The position numbers and the translations under genes were made by a program. A DNA stretch of 64,000 bases, from NCBI GenBank assembly GCA_021774785.1, contig JAJFIQ010000019.1, forward strand, positions 248,001 through 312,000, written 5' to 3'. Below the pieces are notes generated by a model. It was not told the origin of the DNA and made no database searches. It worked only from the letters and a program-made list of their open reading frames with translations. Positions 43,224 to 53,405 of the stretch are shown here, piece by piece (within the stretch, counting starts at the first letter, position 1; each line of letters begins with the position of its first letter). The stretch comes from Emcibacter sp. Its GTDB lineage: Bacteria > Pseudomonadota > Alphaproteobacteria > Sphingomonadales > Emcibacteraceae.

Positions 43224-43769
43224 ATGGCGGCAACAATTGAAAAACAGCTGATTGCGAATGCAGTAACCTGTGCCGATAATAAGAGTTTTGGGCGGCTGGT
43301 AAAAATTTACCAGTCGCCCATTCGCGGTTTCCTGCGGCGATTGACTAAGGGCAATCACAGCCTTGCCGATGATCTGGCTCAGGATGCATTTCTCACGGCA
43401 TTTCGAAAGATTTCAAATTATCGCAATGAAGGAAGCTTTAAAGGCTGGCTGTTCCAGATTGCCTACCGCAGTTTTTTAATGCACAGACGAAAAAGAACCG
43501 AAGAGCAACTTCAAGACGATGTGGAAGATTGTGACAAGGCTGAAAGCAGTAAGTCACAGAATATGAAACTGGATATTGAACGGGCTATGAGAGCCTTATC
43601 AGAAGATCAGCGGGTGTGTTTGACCTTATGTTTTACCTATGGAATGTCCCATGGTGAAGCGGCAAAAGTTTTAGGTTATCCGCTGGGTACTGTAAAATCC
43701 CATATTATGCGGGGTAAAGATAATCTTAAAGTTTCACTGGCCAGTTGGCAAAAGGAAGTGGTATCATGA
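43224..43769 (+). CDS. ECF-family RNA polymerase sigma factor
   Basis: Sigma70 region 2 (LADDLAQDAFLTAFRKISNYRNEGSFKGWLFQIAYR) and region 4 (VCLTLCFTYGMSHGEAAKVLGYPLGTVKSHIMRGKDNL). Confidence 0.93.
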   Translation: MAATIEKQLIANAVTCADNKSFGRLVKIYQSPIRGFLRRLTKGNHSLADDLAQDAFLTAFRKISNYRNEGSFKGWLFQIAYRSFLMHRRKRTEEQLQDDVEDCDKAESSKSQNMKLDIERAMRALSEDQRVCLTLCFTYGMSHGEAAKVLGYPLGTVKSHIMRGKDNLKVSLASWQKEVVS

Positions 43770-44104
43770 ATATTATGCAAGACCCCAATGATCAATTGCT
43801 TGTACAGATGCTGTCTGAGCAACCGGAAATCGACGACGATGGTTTTTCGGCAGTGATAACCCATGCCCTTGAGCAGAAAAAAAAACGAAGACGTCTCATT
43901 CTCGGGTTCACTTATCTTTTTGGTTTTTTATTCGTTTTGGCTTTCACGCCCTGGACTAATTTAACTCCTTGGCTAGACATATTTTCGGGTATGATGAAGG
44001 ATGTTAATATCAGGCAAGGATTAGTCACAAGCTGGAAACCCTTTGCAGTTATCCTAATCCCCATCGCTTTTTTCCTCGCCTTCTTGCAACGGGAATTTGA
44101 ATGA
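43766..44104 (+). CDS. Small membrane protein, candidate anti-sigma or regulatory partner
   Basis: ATGA overlap with sigma gene; two TM segments. Confidence 0.6.
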   Translation: MNIMQDPNDQLLVQMLSEQPEIDDDGFSAVITHALEQKKKRRRLILGFTYLFGFLFVLAFTPWTNLTPWLDIFSGMMKDVNIRQGLVTSWKPFAVILIPIAFFLAFLQREFE

Positions 44105-44158
44105 AGTAGCTTATTATTTGCTCCAATAAAAATGAGTACGGTGTGAGAGACGGGATGT

Positions 44159-45127
44159 ATGGTGAAGCTTGATAATCTCAAAGATGATTTGCTAAAGGGA
44201 CAGCGCAGGGCGTTGGCGAAGGCTATTACGCTGGTGGAAAGCACGCGCGCGGACCATCAGGGCGAGGCTCAGGAGCTTCTGGCCCGTATTTTACCGCAAA
44301 CGGGGAAATCAATCCGTCTTGGTTTTACTGGTACACCGGGCGTGGGTAAATCAACCTTTATTGAGGCCTTTGGCCTTCATCTGACAGCCTTTGGACATAA
44401 AGTGGCTGTGCTGGCGGTTGATCCTTCTTCCAGCCGCACAGGCGGCTCTATTTTGGGCGATAAAACCCGTATGGAAATGCTATCCAAAGATCCGAACGCT
44501 TTCATTCGCCCATCCCCTTCTGGCGGTACATTAGGCGGTGTGGCGCGGCGAACCCGTGAAGCCATGCTGCTGTGTGAGGCCGCAGGCTATGATGTGGTGC
44601 TGATAGAGACTGTGGGCGTGGGGCAGTCGGAAATCGCCGTATCCGAAATGGTGGATATGTTTCTGCTGATGTTATCGCCGGGCGGTGGCGATGACTTGCA
44701 GGGCATCAAACGCGGTATTATGGAGCTTGCAGACCTTGTGATTGTCAATAAGGCTGACGGAGATTTGAAATCTGCTGCCATGCGGGCGGCGGCAGATTAT
44801 AAATCTGCCCTGCTTCTGATGCGGCCCAAGACATCATGCTGGACGGCAAGTGTGGTTCTGGCTTCGGCGTTAAAGGCACAAGGGCTGGATCAGGTCTGGG
44901 AAAAGATACAGGCCTTTGAATTTGTCATGAAAGACGGTGGTGCATTGGACCAGATGCGTGGTGAGCAGGCCAAAGCATGGATGTGGTCGGAAATTAATGA
45001 TCAACTGGTTGATGCTTTTCAGGCCAATTATCCTGAAAAGTTAGAACAGGTAGAACAGATGGTGTGTGACGGTAAAACTCCGGCTACAGCCGCAGCACGG
45101 GGTCTTTTAAAGGATTTCTTGAAATAA
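44159..45127 (+). CDS. meaB: MeaB/ArgK-family methylmalonyl-CoA mutase GTPase chaperone
   Basis: RLGFTGTPGVGKSTFIEAFG; VDPSSSRTGGSILGDKTRM; VIVNKADGD. Confidence 0.93.
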   Translation: MVKLDNLKDDLLKGQRRALAKAITLVESTRADHQGEAQELLARILPQTGKSIRLGFTGTPGVGKSTFIEAFGLHLTAFGHKVAVLAVDPSSSRTGGSILGDKTRMEMLSKDPNAFIRPSPSGGTLGGVARRTREAMLLCEAAGYDVVLIETVGVGQSEIAVSEMVDMFLLMLSPGGGDDLQGIKRGIMELADLVIVNKADGDLKSAAMRAAADYKSALLLMRPKTSCWTASVVLASALKAQGLDQVWEKIQAFEFVMKDGGALDQMRGEQAKAWMWSEINDQLVDAFQANYPEKLEQVEQMVCDGKTPATAAARGLLKDFLK

Positions 45128-45259
45128 GGCATGGAAAGCCTTGACCTGTTCCTGTCTATGCCATATATACCGCTTTCATATTTTAACGGGTTCTCCTGTT
45201 GATTCTAAAGCAATCACAGTGACGGACCGAAGCAGATTTACAAGATTAAGGACAAGATT

Positions 45260-45553
45260 ATGTCACGCGTATGCGAACTGAGCGGTAAAGCGGTAATGAG
45301 TGGTAATAATGTGAGCCATGCCCTGAATAGAACCCGTCGGAAATTCCGCCCTAATCTGATCAAAGCCAAGTTATTGAGCGATATACTTGGTCAGTCTGTA
45401 TCCATGAAAATTTCAACCAGTGCATTGCGTTCTGTTGAACATAACGGTGGTTTGGATAACTTTCTGGTAAAAGCCAGTGATAATACATTGTCACTAAAGG
45501 CGCGTCGCCTGAAGAAATTGGTTAAAAAGAAATTGGCTGCTAACGCTGCCTAA
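45260..45553 (+). CDS. rpmB: 50S ribosomal protein L28
   Basis: [33 protein letters not shown]. Confidence 0.96.
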   Translation: MSRVCELSGKAVMSGNNVSHALNRTRRKFRPNLIKAKLLSDILGQSVSMKISTSALRSVEHNGGLDNFLVKASDNTLSLKARRLKKLVKKKLAANAA

Positions 45554-46662
45554 TCACTATCGACCAGAATAGTATTGAGGCCGTTGATTTTTTCAGCGGC
45601 TTTTTTTACGCCCTCATCAATCCTGAACATCATCAGAAGATTGCGCTGCAGCCGGTTATAATTATTATCTGACATGATATAGATAATGGTTTCACCCGCT
45701 TCATTCTGCCTGACGGCAAGGGCTTCCATATTATCCAGATTATAGGGGTAGGCCAGATCGGCGATTACCTCGCCCTTAATTGCTTTGCCGGCTCTTATTG
45801 CCATATGTGAAAGCCGGGTCAGACGGGCGGCCATGCCTTTTGCCAGTGAGAAATGCCGCTCCAACACAAGAATATCTCCACCCGGCAGGGTCGCCATATC
45901 CGTTGGCTTGTAGGAAGGGCTGATTTCATAGCTTAACGCTTCGACTTTACCATGACCAATGAGCCATCCCTGAGCCATTGTCACGCCCCCTTCGGTGACA
46001 GTATTCTCGGAAAAGGCCAGCATGCGGCCGTCGGGCATAGTGGTTAGGGCTTCTATGCCTAAATTCTCGGGCAGGGATATATAGTTTTTCGGTAAGTCGG
46101 AGGCGAAGGTTATTTTTTGGGCACGGGCGGAAAATAACGAGCCATAATCATAAGGACGATTGGCTTGAAAATAACGCAAACTATGGGGGTTTTCAAATGA
46201 CACAACATAGCCTGCGCCGTCAACGGCGGTTACGGCCTCGGCATCCGGAGCCGTGGTTTTTTTCTGTTCAGGTAAATTTTTTAGCGGGGCCATGCGGGCA
46301 TTGGTCATATTTACCAGATGATTATTCTGGTTGTAGACCATGTCGGCTACCAGCCAGTGGCCGTGGTCTGATATTCCTAAAATCTGATGGCCATCTGGGC
46401 TGATTACAAAACTGGAAATACCACCAAATTGTCTTTTGGAACTGGTAACCTTCAAACCACCCATATAATGTAGCTTACCCACATGGGTGAGGCTTGTGTC
46501 TTTGTGGTTAAGGGGGATATGGGATGTTGTCAGGGGAATAGCATGTTTATCATGTCCCCGGTTCTGCGGGACAGAATCAGCATGGGCCATTGGCATTATA
46601 TAACAGGCTGTAATAGCCATAATTCCATAAAAATTTATCGATTTTTTATTCGGAATAATCAT
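45550..46662 (-). CDS. Esterase-like activity of phytase family protein
   Basis: [29 protein letters not shown]...[18 protein letters not shown]...[26 protein letters not shown]. Confidence 0.85.
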   Translation of the reverse strand: MIIPNKKSINFYGIMAITACYIMPMAHADSVPQNRGHDKHAIPLTTSHIPLNHKDTSLTHVGKLHYMGGLKVTSSKRQFGGISSFVISPDGHQILGISDHGHWLVADMVYNQNNHLVNMTNARMAPLKNLPEQKKTTAPDAEAVTAVDGAGYVVSFENPHSLRYFQANRPYDYGSLFSARAQKITFASDLPKNYISLPENLGIEALTTMPDGRMLAFSENTVTEGGVTMAQGWLIGHGKVEALSYEISPSYKPTDMATLPGGDILVLERHFSLAKGMAARLTRLSHMAIRAGKAIKGEVIADLAYPYNLDNMEALAVRQNEAGETIIYIMSDNNYNRLQRNLLMMFRIDEGVKKAAEKINGLNTILVDSD

Positions 46663-46803
46663 ATTTTACTATTTTATTCATCCTCTTAACCTAAAATTGC
46701 ACTCAACCCCTAATAAGCAGTTATTCATAAGAATATGTTAAGAATATGATGAAACTATAGAAGTTAATTAATCAGGCAGGCAGTTTTATAAGAAGAAAAA
46801 GAA

Positions 46804-47418
46804 GTGTTAGCAGAAAAAACGGATGACCTAGAAGCCGCAGGTCGTGAAGGTTCCGACAAGCGCGTGGTGAAAGAGCAGAAATATATTCTGGTGCAGGTGG
46901 CTCTGCGTCTTTTTCATGAACAGGGTTATGGTAAAGTAAAATTTATCGACATAGCTAAATCATCCGGCATTTCGAATAAGGAAGCGCAAAGCTATTTTTC
47001 TTCTAAAGAGGAAATTTGCCATTTGGTTATTGATAAACATCTTGATAACCAAACCGCGCAATTTGAAGAGATAAATGAAAACAGCAATCCCCGTCAGAGA
47101 TTAAGCCTTTATCTGGACACGCTAGTGGAAAATTCCGATAGTTTAATTACCTACGGCTGTCCAATGACGGATTTATATTTTGATATGAAGCGGGAAGACA
47201 AACCGCTTGCCGACCACGCCGCTGAAATTCTGAAACAAAGACTGGATTGGATCAGAGAGCAATTTGTCCTGATCACACGGGTGGAAAATATTATGGACTT
47301 ACATGAGCGTCTGGACAGTGCTATTCATGGTATTAGTATTCTTGCACAGGTTACGGGGAGTAAGCAGTTGATCAAACATCAGGTCAATCAGCTAAAATCC
47401 TGGATACGCTCCATGTAA
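46804..47418 (+). CDS. TetR family transcriptional regulator
   Basis: ILVQVALRLFHEQGYGKVKFIDIAKSSGISNKEAQSYFSSKEEICHLVI; GTG start. Confidence 0.88.
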   Translation: MLAEKTDDLEAAGREGSDKRVVKEQKYILVQVALRLFHEQGYGKVKFIDIAKSSGISNKEAQSYFSSKEEICHLVIDKHLDNQTAQFEEINENSNPRQRLSLYLDTLVENSDSLITYGCPMTDLYFDMKREDKPLADHAAEILKQRLDWIREQFVLITRVENIMDLHERLDSAIHGISILAQVTGSKQLIKHQVNQLKSWIRSM

Positions 47419-47420
47419 TT

Positions 47421-49274
47421 TTAGTTCAGGCACCTTTTCCTGGATTTTTCATCAAACAGGTCTGAAAGCTGTTCAGTGATGGCACCGCCCAACTGCTCAG
47501 CATCCATAACCGTTATGGCATTTTGATAATAACGGGTTACGTCATGGCCGATACCGATGGCCAGTAATTCCACGGGCGAGCGTTTTTCGATCCATCCAAT
47601 CATATCCCGTAGGTGATCTTCCAGATAGTTTGCACTGTTGGTGGACAGGGTGCTGTCATCCACCGGCGCACCGTCAGAGATCACCATCAGAATACGACGC
47701 TCTTCTGTCCGGCTCATAAGGCGGCTATGGGCCCATAGAAGGGATTCGCCGTCAATATTTTCCTTCAACAGACCTTCGCGTAGCATAAGCCCCAGATTAT
47801 TCCGTGTCCGCCGCCATGGGCTGTCGGCGGTTTTATAGACGATATGACGCAGGTCATTGAGCCGGCCCGGTTTTGTGGGTTTGCTATTTTCAAGCCATTT
47901 CAGACGGCTTTTGCCCCCTTTCCATGCTTTGGTGGTAAAACCTAATATTTCTACCTTAACCCCGCAACGTTCCAGAGTTCGCGCCAGAATATCGGCACAC
48001 ATGGCGGCAATAGTTATGGGGCGCCCGCGCATGGAACCAGAATTATCGATCAGTAGCGTGACTACCGTATCCTTGAATTCAATTTCATTTTCAACTTTGA
48101 AAGACAGGGCATGTAACGGGTTAGTCACCACGCGGGTCAGGCGGGCAGTATCCAGAATCCCTTCTTCCAGATCAAAGTCCCAAGATCGTCTTTGCTGCGC
48201 CATAAGCATCCTTTGAAGCCGATTGGCAAGCTTGGAGATTACCCCATGCAGGCCGCTGAGCTGTTGGTCCAGATTGCGGCGCAGAAAGGAAAGTTCCTCG
48301 GCATCACATAGTTCTTCTGCTGCGATAATTTCGTCAAATTCAGTGCTGTAAACGGAATAGCGTGGCCCCTGGGCATGATCTGTGGTCAGGTCGTTGGGGT
48401 TGAACATGGCCTTTGCCATAGCTTCTTCCGCCATCATGTCATCGATCATTTCCTCTGACAGTTCCGCGCTCATGTCGCTGGCTTCAGATGAGCCTTCACT
48501 GCTGTCAGCCTCTTCTTCACCTTCTTCCTGGGTATCGCTGTCGTCGCCGTCACCTTCTTGTTCACCGTCATCATCTTCCATATCCTGATCATCAGGATTG
48601 TCATCTGAATTTGGTGATTTGTTTTTATCTTCTCCTTCAAAATCTTCGGCCAGATCAAGGTCGGCTATGATTTTCCGGCTGAGAAGGCTGAAGGCTTCCT
48701 GATCACCCATATTATCAATGAGTTCATCAAGATGAAGGGCGGCCTTGGATTCAATCTGAGTACGGAATTGGTTGACGATTTCATTTGTCACTTCCGGCGG
48801 GTGGGCGTGGGTCAAGCGCTCGCGAACCAGTAGCCTTAGGATGTCACCATAAGGAACTTCATCTGCATTGGCAGACAGGCTAAGGCGGCTTTTGGTGTAA
48901 TGATCATCAAGTGTTGCCGCTAAATTTTGGGCAACGCCGGGCATTTTAGTGGCACCAATGGCTTCCACGCGAGCCTGCTCCATGGATTCGTATACAGTCT
49001 GTGCCATAGGGTTATCGGGCGCATATTTAGCGTGCAACGCCTGATTATGATAGCGCAGCCTAAGGGCATAGGCATCAGCGGCACCGCGCACCTTGGTAAC
49101 TTCAGTCATGGGCATGTCAATGGACAACATGGGCAGGCGGCCCTCTGTGCCGGAAATGTCAATATTCTCGGCCCCAAAACTAACCTCCAACTCAGGTTTT
49201 TCAGAGATGGCGCGCACCGTGGATGACACGGCATGTTTGAACTGATCCAGTTTATGGGTGGCTTTTTTGAACAT
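47421..49274 (-). CDS. cobT: Cobaltochelatase subunit CobT
   Basis: Acidic linker plus C-terminal VWA domain [43 protein letters not shown]. Confidence 0.94.
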   Translation of the reverse strand: MFKKATHKLDQFKHAVSSTVRAISEKPELEVSFGAENIDISGTEGRLPMLSIDMPMTEVTKVRGAADAYALRLRYHNQALHAKYAPDNPMAQTVYESMEQARVEAIGATKMPGVAQNLAATLDDHYTKSRLSLSANADEVPYGDILRLLVRERLTHAHPPEVTNEIVNQFRTQIESKAALHLDELIDNMGDQEAFSLLSRKIIADLDLAEDFEGEDKNKSPNSDDNPDDQDMEDDDGEQEGDGDDSDTQEEGEEEADSSEGSSEASDMSAELSEEMIDDMMAEEAMAKAMFNPNDLTTDHAQGPRYSVYSTEFDEIIAAEELCDAEELSFLRRNLDQQLSGLHGVISKLANRLQRMLMAQQRRSWDFDLEEGILDTARLTRVVTNPLHALSFKVENEIEFKDTVVTLLIDNSGSMRGRPITIAAMCADILARTLERCGVKVEILGFTTKAWKGGKSRLKWLENSKPTKPGRLNDLRHIVYKTADSPWRRTRNNLGLMLREGLLKENIDGESLLWAHSRLMSRTEERRILMVISDGAPVDDSTLSTNSANYLEDHLRDMIGWIEKRSPVELLAIGIGHDVTRYYQNAITVMDAEQLGGAITEQLSDLFDEKSRKRCLN

Positions 49275-49276
49275 TA

Positions 49277-50287
49277 CTATTCAGGCTGAACCACAGGTGT
49301 AATTGCGGATTCCGGTAATTCTGTCCCAAAACAACGCTGATAATATTCCGCAACGACGGGGCGCTCCAATTCATCACATTTATTGAGAAAAGTGAGGCGG
49401 AAAGCAAAGGCTATATCCTTGAATATTTCCATATTTTCTGCCCATGTAAGCACTGTGCGCGGTGACATAACCGTTGAAATATCGCCGTTGATAAAACCGC
49501 TACGGCTCAGGTCAGCAACTTGTACCATCTGTTTGATCAGCTGCTTGCCTTTTTTGTCCTGAAGTGTCGGCAATTTGGCAAGGACGATATTTTCCTCAAC
49601 TTCATGGGGCAGGTAGTTGAGGGTGCTGACAATATTCCAGCGATCCATCTGGCCCTGATTGATCTGTTGGGTGCCGTGATAAAGACCGGACGTATCGCCA
49701 AGACCAATAGTATTGGTGGTGGAGAACAGCCGGAATGACGGGTGAGGGTGGATGACTTTATTCTGATCCAGAAGGGTCATTTTTCCGGCCACCTCAAGTA
49801 CCCGCTGAATGACAAACATCACATCGGGTCGTCCCGCATCATATTCATCGAACACAAGCGCTGTGGGGCTTTGCAGTGCCCATGGCAGGATACCTTCCTG
49901 AAATTCGGTGACCTGTACGCCGTCTTTTAAGACAATGGCATCTTTGCCCACAAGATCGATACGGCTGATATGGCTGTCCAGGTTTACCCGCACACAAGGC
50001 CAGTTGAGACGGGCCGCAACCTGTTCAATATGGGTGGATTTTCCGGTACCGTGATAGCCCTGTATCATTACTCGTCGGTTAAAGGCAAAGCCTGCCAGAA
50101 TAGCCAATGTGGTATCATGGTCAAAGATATATGAATTGTCTATTTCGGGCACATGATCATTGGTCTCGGCAAAGCCGGGAACTTCGATATCGCTGTCAAT
50201 GCCGAAAATCTGGCGCACGTTCATTTTAATATCTGGAATGCCGTCTTTTGGCGTTGTGGTGTGTGTGGCGGTCATTTGGTTGTCCAT
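49277..50287 (-). CDS. cobS: Cobaltochelatase subunit CobS
   Basis: [18 protein letters not shown]+ [41 protein letters not shown]. Confidence 0.95.
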   Translation of the reverse strand: MDNQMTATHTTTPKDGIPDIKMNVRQIFGIDSDIEVPGFAETNDHVPEIDNSYIFDHDTTLAILAGFAFNRRVMIQGYHGTGKSTHIEQVAARLNWPCVRVNLDSHISRIDLVGKDAIVLKDGVQVTEFQEGILPWALQSPTALVFDEYDAGRPDVMFVIQRVLEVAGKMTLLDQNKVIHPHPSFRLFSTTNTIGLGDTSGLYHGTQQINQGQMDRWNIVSTLNYLPHEVEENIVLAKLPTLQDKKGKQLIKQMVQVADLSRSGFINGDISTVMSPRTVLTWAENMEIFKDIAFAFRLTFLNKCDELERPVVAEYYQRCFGTELPESAITPVVQPE

Positions 50288-50360
50288 TTTTAACTAATAT
50301 GCTTCCATTATGTGGTTCATTGTGGCAGTTTCGTCAAGTCTTAAAGAATGGAATTTATAT

Positions 50361-50627
50361 ATGAGCGTTGCTGAAACCATAGAACAAAAATTACGAGATG
50401 GGTTGAAAATCACCTCTATAGAGGTGGTTGACGAGTCCTATAAACACGCGGGGCATGCAGGTGCACGCGAAGGCGGGGAAAGTCATTTCCAGCTAGCCAT
50501 CGTCTCGCCTGATTTCACGGGCAAAAACCGGGTGGCCCGTCAGCGGGATATTTACCGCATATTGAAAGCTGAAATGGCCGGACCCATTCACGCCCTGTCC
50601 ATTGATGCCAGATCACCTGAGGATTGA
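50361..50627 (+). CDS. BolA family protein
   Basis: IEQKLRDGLKITSIEVVDESYKHAGHAGAREGGESHFQLAIVSPDF. Confidence 0.93.
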   Translation: MSVAETIEQKLRDGLKITSIEVVDESYKHAGHAGAREGGESHFQLAIVSPDFTGKNRVARQRDIYRILKAEMAGPIHALSIDARSPED

Positions 50628-50631
50628 AAGT

Positions 50632-51273
50632 ATGCTAAAAGTAAAAATCATTCCTGTAACCCCTTTTCAGCAAAATTGCACCCTTGTTTGGTGTGATGAG
50701 ACAATGAAAGGCGCGGTCATTGATGCGGGCGGCGATGTGGATGTCATTGTGGACGCCATTAAGCAACGTGGTGTTGATGTGGAAAAAATCTTGATCACCC
50801 ACGGTCATCTGGACCATGCGGGCGGTGCGGCAGAATTGTCAGAAAAACTTGAAATTCCCATTATCGGACCGCAAAAGGAAGATAAATTCTGGATTGATCA
50901 GATTCCGGAAAACTGTCGTAATTATGGTCTGCCGGAGGGACGGTCATTCGACCCCGACCAATGGCTGGAAGGTGGCGATACAGTATCATTTGGCAACATC
51001 ACCATGGATGTCTATTTCTGTCCCGGACATACGCCGGGTCATGTGATTTTCCATGAGAAGAATGTGGGTTATGCCTTTGTTGGCGATGTGCTGTTTCAGG
51101 GTTCTATTGGCCGCACTGATTTCCCGCGTGGTGATCTTGATACCCTGCTCAATTCTATCCGCACTCAGCTCTGGCCTTTGGGCGATGATACCAAATTCAT
51201 ATCGGGTCATGGGGCGATATCAACGTTTGGGGCGGAGAGGGCGACTAATCCGTTTGTGCGGGATGGGGTATAG
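50632..51273 (+). CDS. MBL-fold metallohydrolase (glyoxalase II-like)
   Basis: ILITHGHLDHAGGAAELSE; PGHTPGHVIFHEKN. Confidence 0.93.
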   Translation: MLKVKIIPVTPFQQNCTLVWCDETMKGAVIDAGGDVDVIVDAIKQRGVDVEKILITHGHLDHAGGAAELSEKLEIPIIGPQKEDKFWIDQIPENCRNYGLPEGRSFDPDQWLEGGDTVSFGNITMDVYFCPGHTPGHVIFHEKNVGYAFVGDVLFQGSIGRTDFPRGDLDTLLNSIRTQLWPLGDDTKFISGHGAISTFGAERATNPFVRDGV

Positions 51274-51294
51274 AGGTCGGATATAATCCTATCC

Positions 51295-51322
51295 GTCATT
51301 CCGGCCCCCGAGCCGGAATGAC
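51295..51322. repeat. Perfect palindromic hairpin (REP-like or bidirectional terminator)
   Basis: GTCATTCCGGC-CCCCGA-GCCGGAATGAC between convergent genes. Confidence 0.65.
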
Positions 51323-51340
51323 GAAGGCTTTTAACTACTA

Positions 51341-52237
51341 TCACACTCTAACCTGCTCATAAGCCATATCCGGCAAGCTGCTTTTGGTCAGGGTGACAAA
51401 CCGTTCCAGAAGCTCTGATTTTTCGCCACTCAAGTGATGTTCACTGAATACAAAGCCTATTTCGCGTTCAATATCATAGCCATCCATGCGCAGGCGGGTG
51501 ACGCCTTCGGCGCGGTAATGGTCGGGCATGGTGGTAAAGCCCACCCCCGCCGCCACCATAGCCAAAGCCCGCTCGTCCTGCGCGGTGCGGTAAACCAGAC
51601 GGGGGCGCACATTGCGGTCGGTGAAGAAACGGCTAGTTTCGCTTAAGACCTCACAACGGCTACGGACGATGGTTGGCTCGTTGGCAAGCGCACTGGGGTT
51701 GATGGATTTGGCATTTGCCAGCGGGTGATGGTTAGCGATGGCTAGCGAATAGGATTCTTTATAAAGCGAGATTGTTTTGTTTTTTGTGCCGGGCCGCAGA
51801 ACGGTTAGGGCCAGATCAATTCGGCCCTCATCCATGCGGTTGAGGATTTCCTGTTCAGTCCCTTCAAATAATTCTGTAATCAATCCGGCTTCTTCCCGAT
51901 AAAAATGCTGTAAAATCTGTTGAACCGACTGGGACGGTATGGTCATCAGGATGCCCAGTCTGAGTAGTTTTGGCGTATCTTCCGTTTTCATGGCGGCTTC
52001 GGCCAGATTGAGCTGATGCAACACAGCCTTGGCCCGTTCGACAAAACGTGTGCCATTTTCGGTCAGAAATACTCGCTTGGCAGAGCGGTCAAAAAGCCGG
52101 GTTCCCAGATTTGTCTCCAGCTTCTTGATGCCAGCGGACAGGGTCGGTTGGGTCACATAAACCCGCTCGGCGGCCTTGGTAAAGCTTCCGGTTTCCACCA
52201 CCGCCAGAAAATATTTCAACTGGTAATTTTCAATCAT
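51341..52237 (-). CDS. LysR family transcriptional regulator
   Basis: MIENYQLKYFLAVVETGSFTKAAERVYVTQPTLSAGIKKLETNLGTRLFDR. Confidence 0.94.
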   Translation of the reverse strand: MIENYQLKYFLAVVETGSFTKAAERVYVTQPTLSAGIKKLETNLGTRLFDRSAKRVFLTENGTRFVERAKAVLHQLNLAEAAMKTEDTPKLLRLGILMTIPSQSVQQILQHFYREEAGLITELFEGTEQEILNRMDEGRIDLALTVLRPGTKNKTISLYKESYSLAIANHHPLANAKSINPSALANEPTIVRSRCEVLSETSRFFTDRNVRPRLVYRTAQDERALAMVAAGVGFTTMPDHYRAEGVTRLRMDGYDIEREIGFVFSEHHLSGEKSELLERFVTLTKSSLPDMAYEQVRV

Positions 52238-53289
52238 GATTCTTCTATCTGATCCCATCGAAGAGGGGTGCCGTAACTGATATCCTGTTTGGCTTTTTTC
52301 CCGATCACGTCATCATAATATTTTGGCTTCAGGCCCAGACCCGGACGGATGGAACGGATATTATCCGCACTTAAAAGTTCGCCTTTTTTAATGTCGGCCA
52401 CCACATAGAGGCTACGGCGAAAACGTTGGTTTTCAATCTCGCTTTTTTTCAGATCATAGTTGGCCTGCCCCAAGGCCGAATGGGCCATGCGGCAGTTTTT
52501 AACGAGGTCGGAAAACTCTTGTGGCTCCAAGGAGAAATCGCTGTCCACGCCACCTTCTGCCCGGCTCAGGGTGATATGCTTTTCAATGATGCTTGCCCCC
52601 AGCGCGGTTGCGGCTACGGGTACCGAAATCCCGTGACTATGATCAGAAAGTCCGACCAGAACATCAAATTCTTGGGCAATATCGCACATGGTGTTGAGGT
52701 TGGCCTCTGCGGGGTCACTGGGATAACCACTGACACAATGAAGAATGACAAGATTTTGATTATTGCATTCTTTAACAGCTTCGATGGCTTCGCTGATCTC
52801 TTCCTTGGTGGCAATGCCTGTTGACATGATGAGCGGCTTGCCTGTCTCGGCGGCGTATCGCACGAGCGGCAGGTCAATAATTTCAAAGGAGGCGATTTTA
52901 TAGGCTGGCGCGTTCAGGTCTTCCAGAAAATCAATGGCCGTTTTATCAAAGGGCGAGCTGAAGATTGCAATATCTTTTTTGGCAGCATGGTCAAACAGCG
53001 CCTTGTGCCAGTCCCACGGCGTATGGGCTTCTTCATACAGTTCATACAGATTGCGGCCTTGCCACAGGCCTTCCCTGATCAGAAATTCATCACCGTCATG
53101 GTCGATAGTAATGGTATCGGCGGTATAGGTTTGAAGCTTGACAGCATGAACCCCGGCCCGCTGTGCGGCATCAATTATTTTGAACGCGCGGCTTATGTCC
53201 TGATTGTGATTGCCGGACATTTCCGCGATGATATAGGGCGGTTGCCCATGCCCAAACGCATGTTTTCCGATCTGAATGTTTTTATTCAC
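52234..53289 (-). CDS. N-acetylneuraminate/pseudaminate synthase family (NeuB-like, SAF domain)
   Basis: YIIAEMSGNHNQDISRAFKIIDAAQRAGVHAVKLQTYTADTITID; GLSDHSHGISVPVAATALGASIIEKHITL; C-terminal SAF domain. Confidence 0.93.
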   Translation of the reverse strand: MNKNIQIGKHAFGHGQPPYIIAEMSGNHNQDISRAFKIIDAAQRAGVHAVKLQTYTADTITIDHDGDEFLIREGLWQGRNLYELYEEAHTPWDWHKALFDHAAKKDIAIFSSPFDKTAIDFLEDLNAPAYKIASFEIIDLPLVRYAAETGKPLIMSTGIATKEEISEAIEAVKECNNQNLVILHCVSGYPSDPAEANLNTMCDIAQEFDVLVGLSDHSHGISVPVAATALGASIIEKHITLSRAEGGVDSDFSLEPQEFSDLVKNCRMAHSALGQANYDLKKSEIENQRFRRSLYVVADIKKGELLSADNIRSIRPGLGLKPKYYDDVIGKKAKQDISYGTPLRWDQIEES

Positions 53290-53405
53290 AACAATAGCAT
53301 CCTGTTATTTATGGTAATTATAGGGGAATAATATTATCTGTAAACATCTGTAGAATAATGATAAAGTTCGACCATCGAGAAAATAGTGAGACGGAACCTA
53401 TAAAT

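Noticed and set aside
48382-48588. Ser-rich 68 aa ORF inside cobT
   Set aside because: Antisense of the acidic Asp/Glu/Ser linker of CobT; low-complexity artefact.
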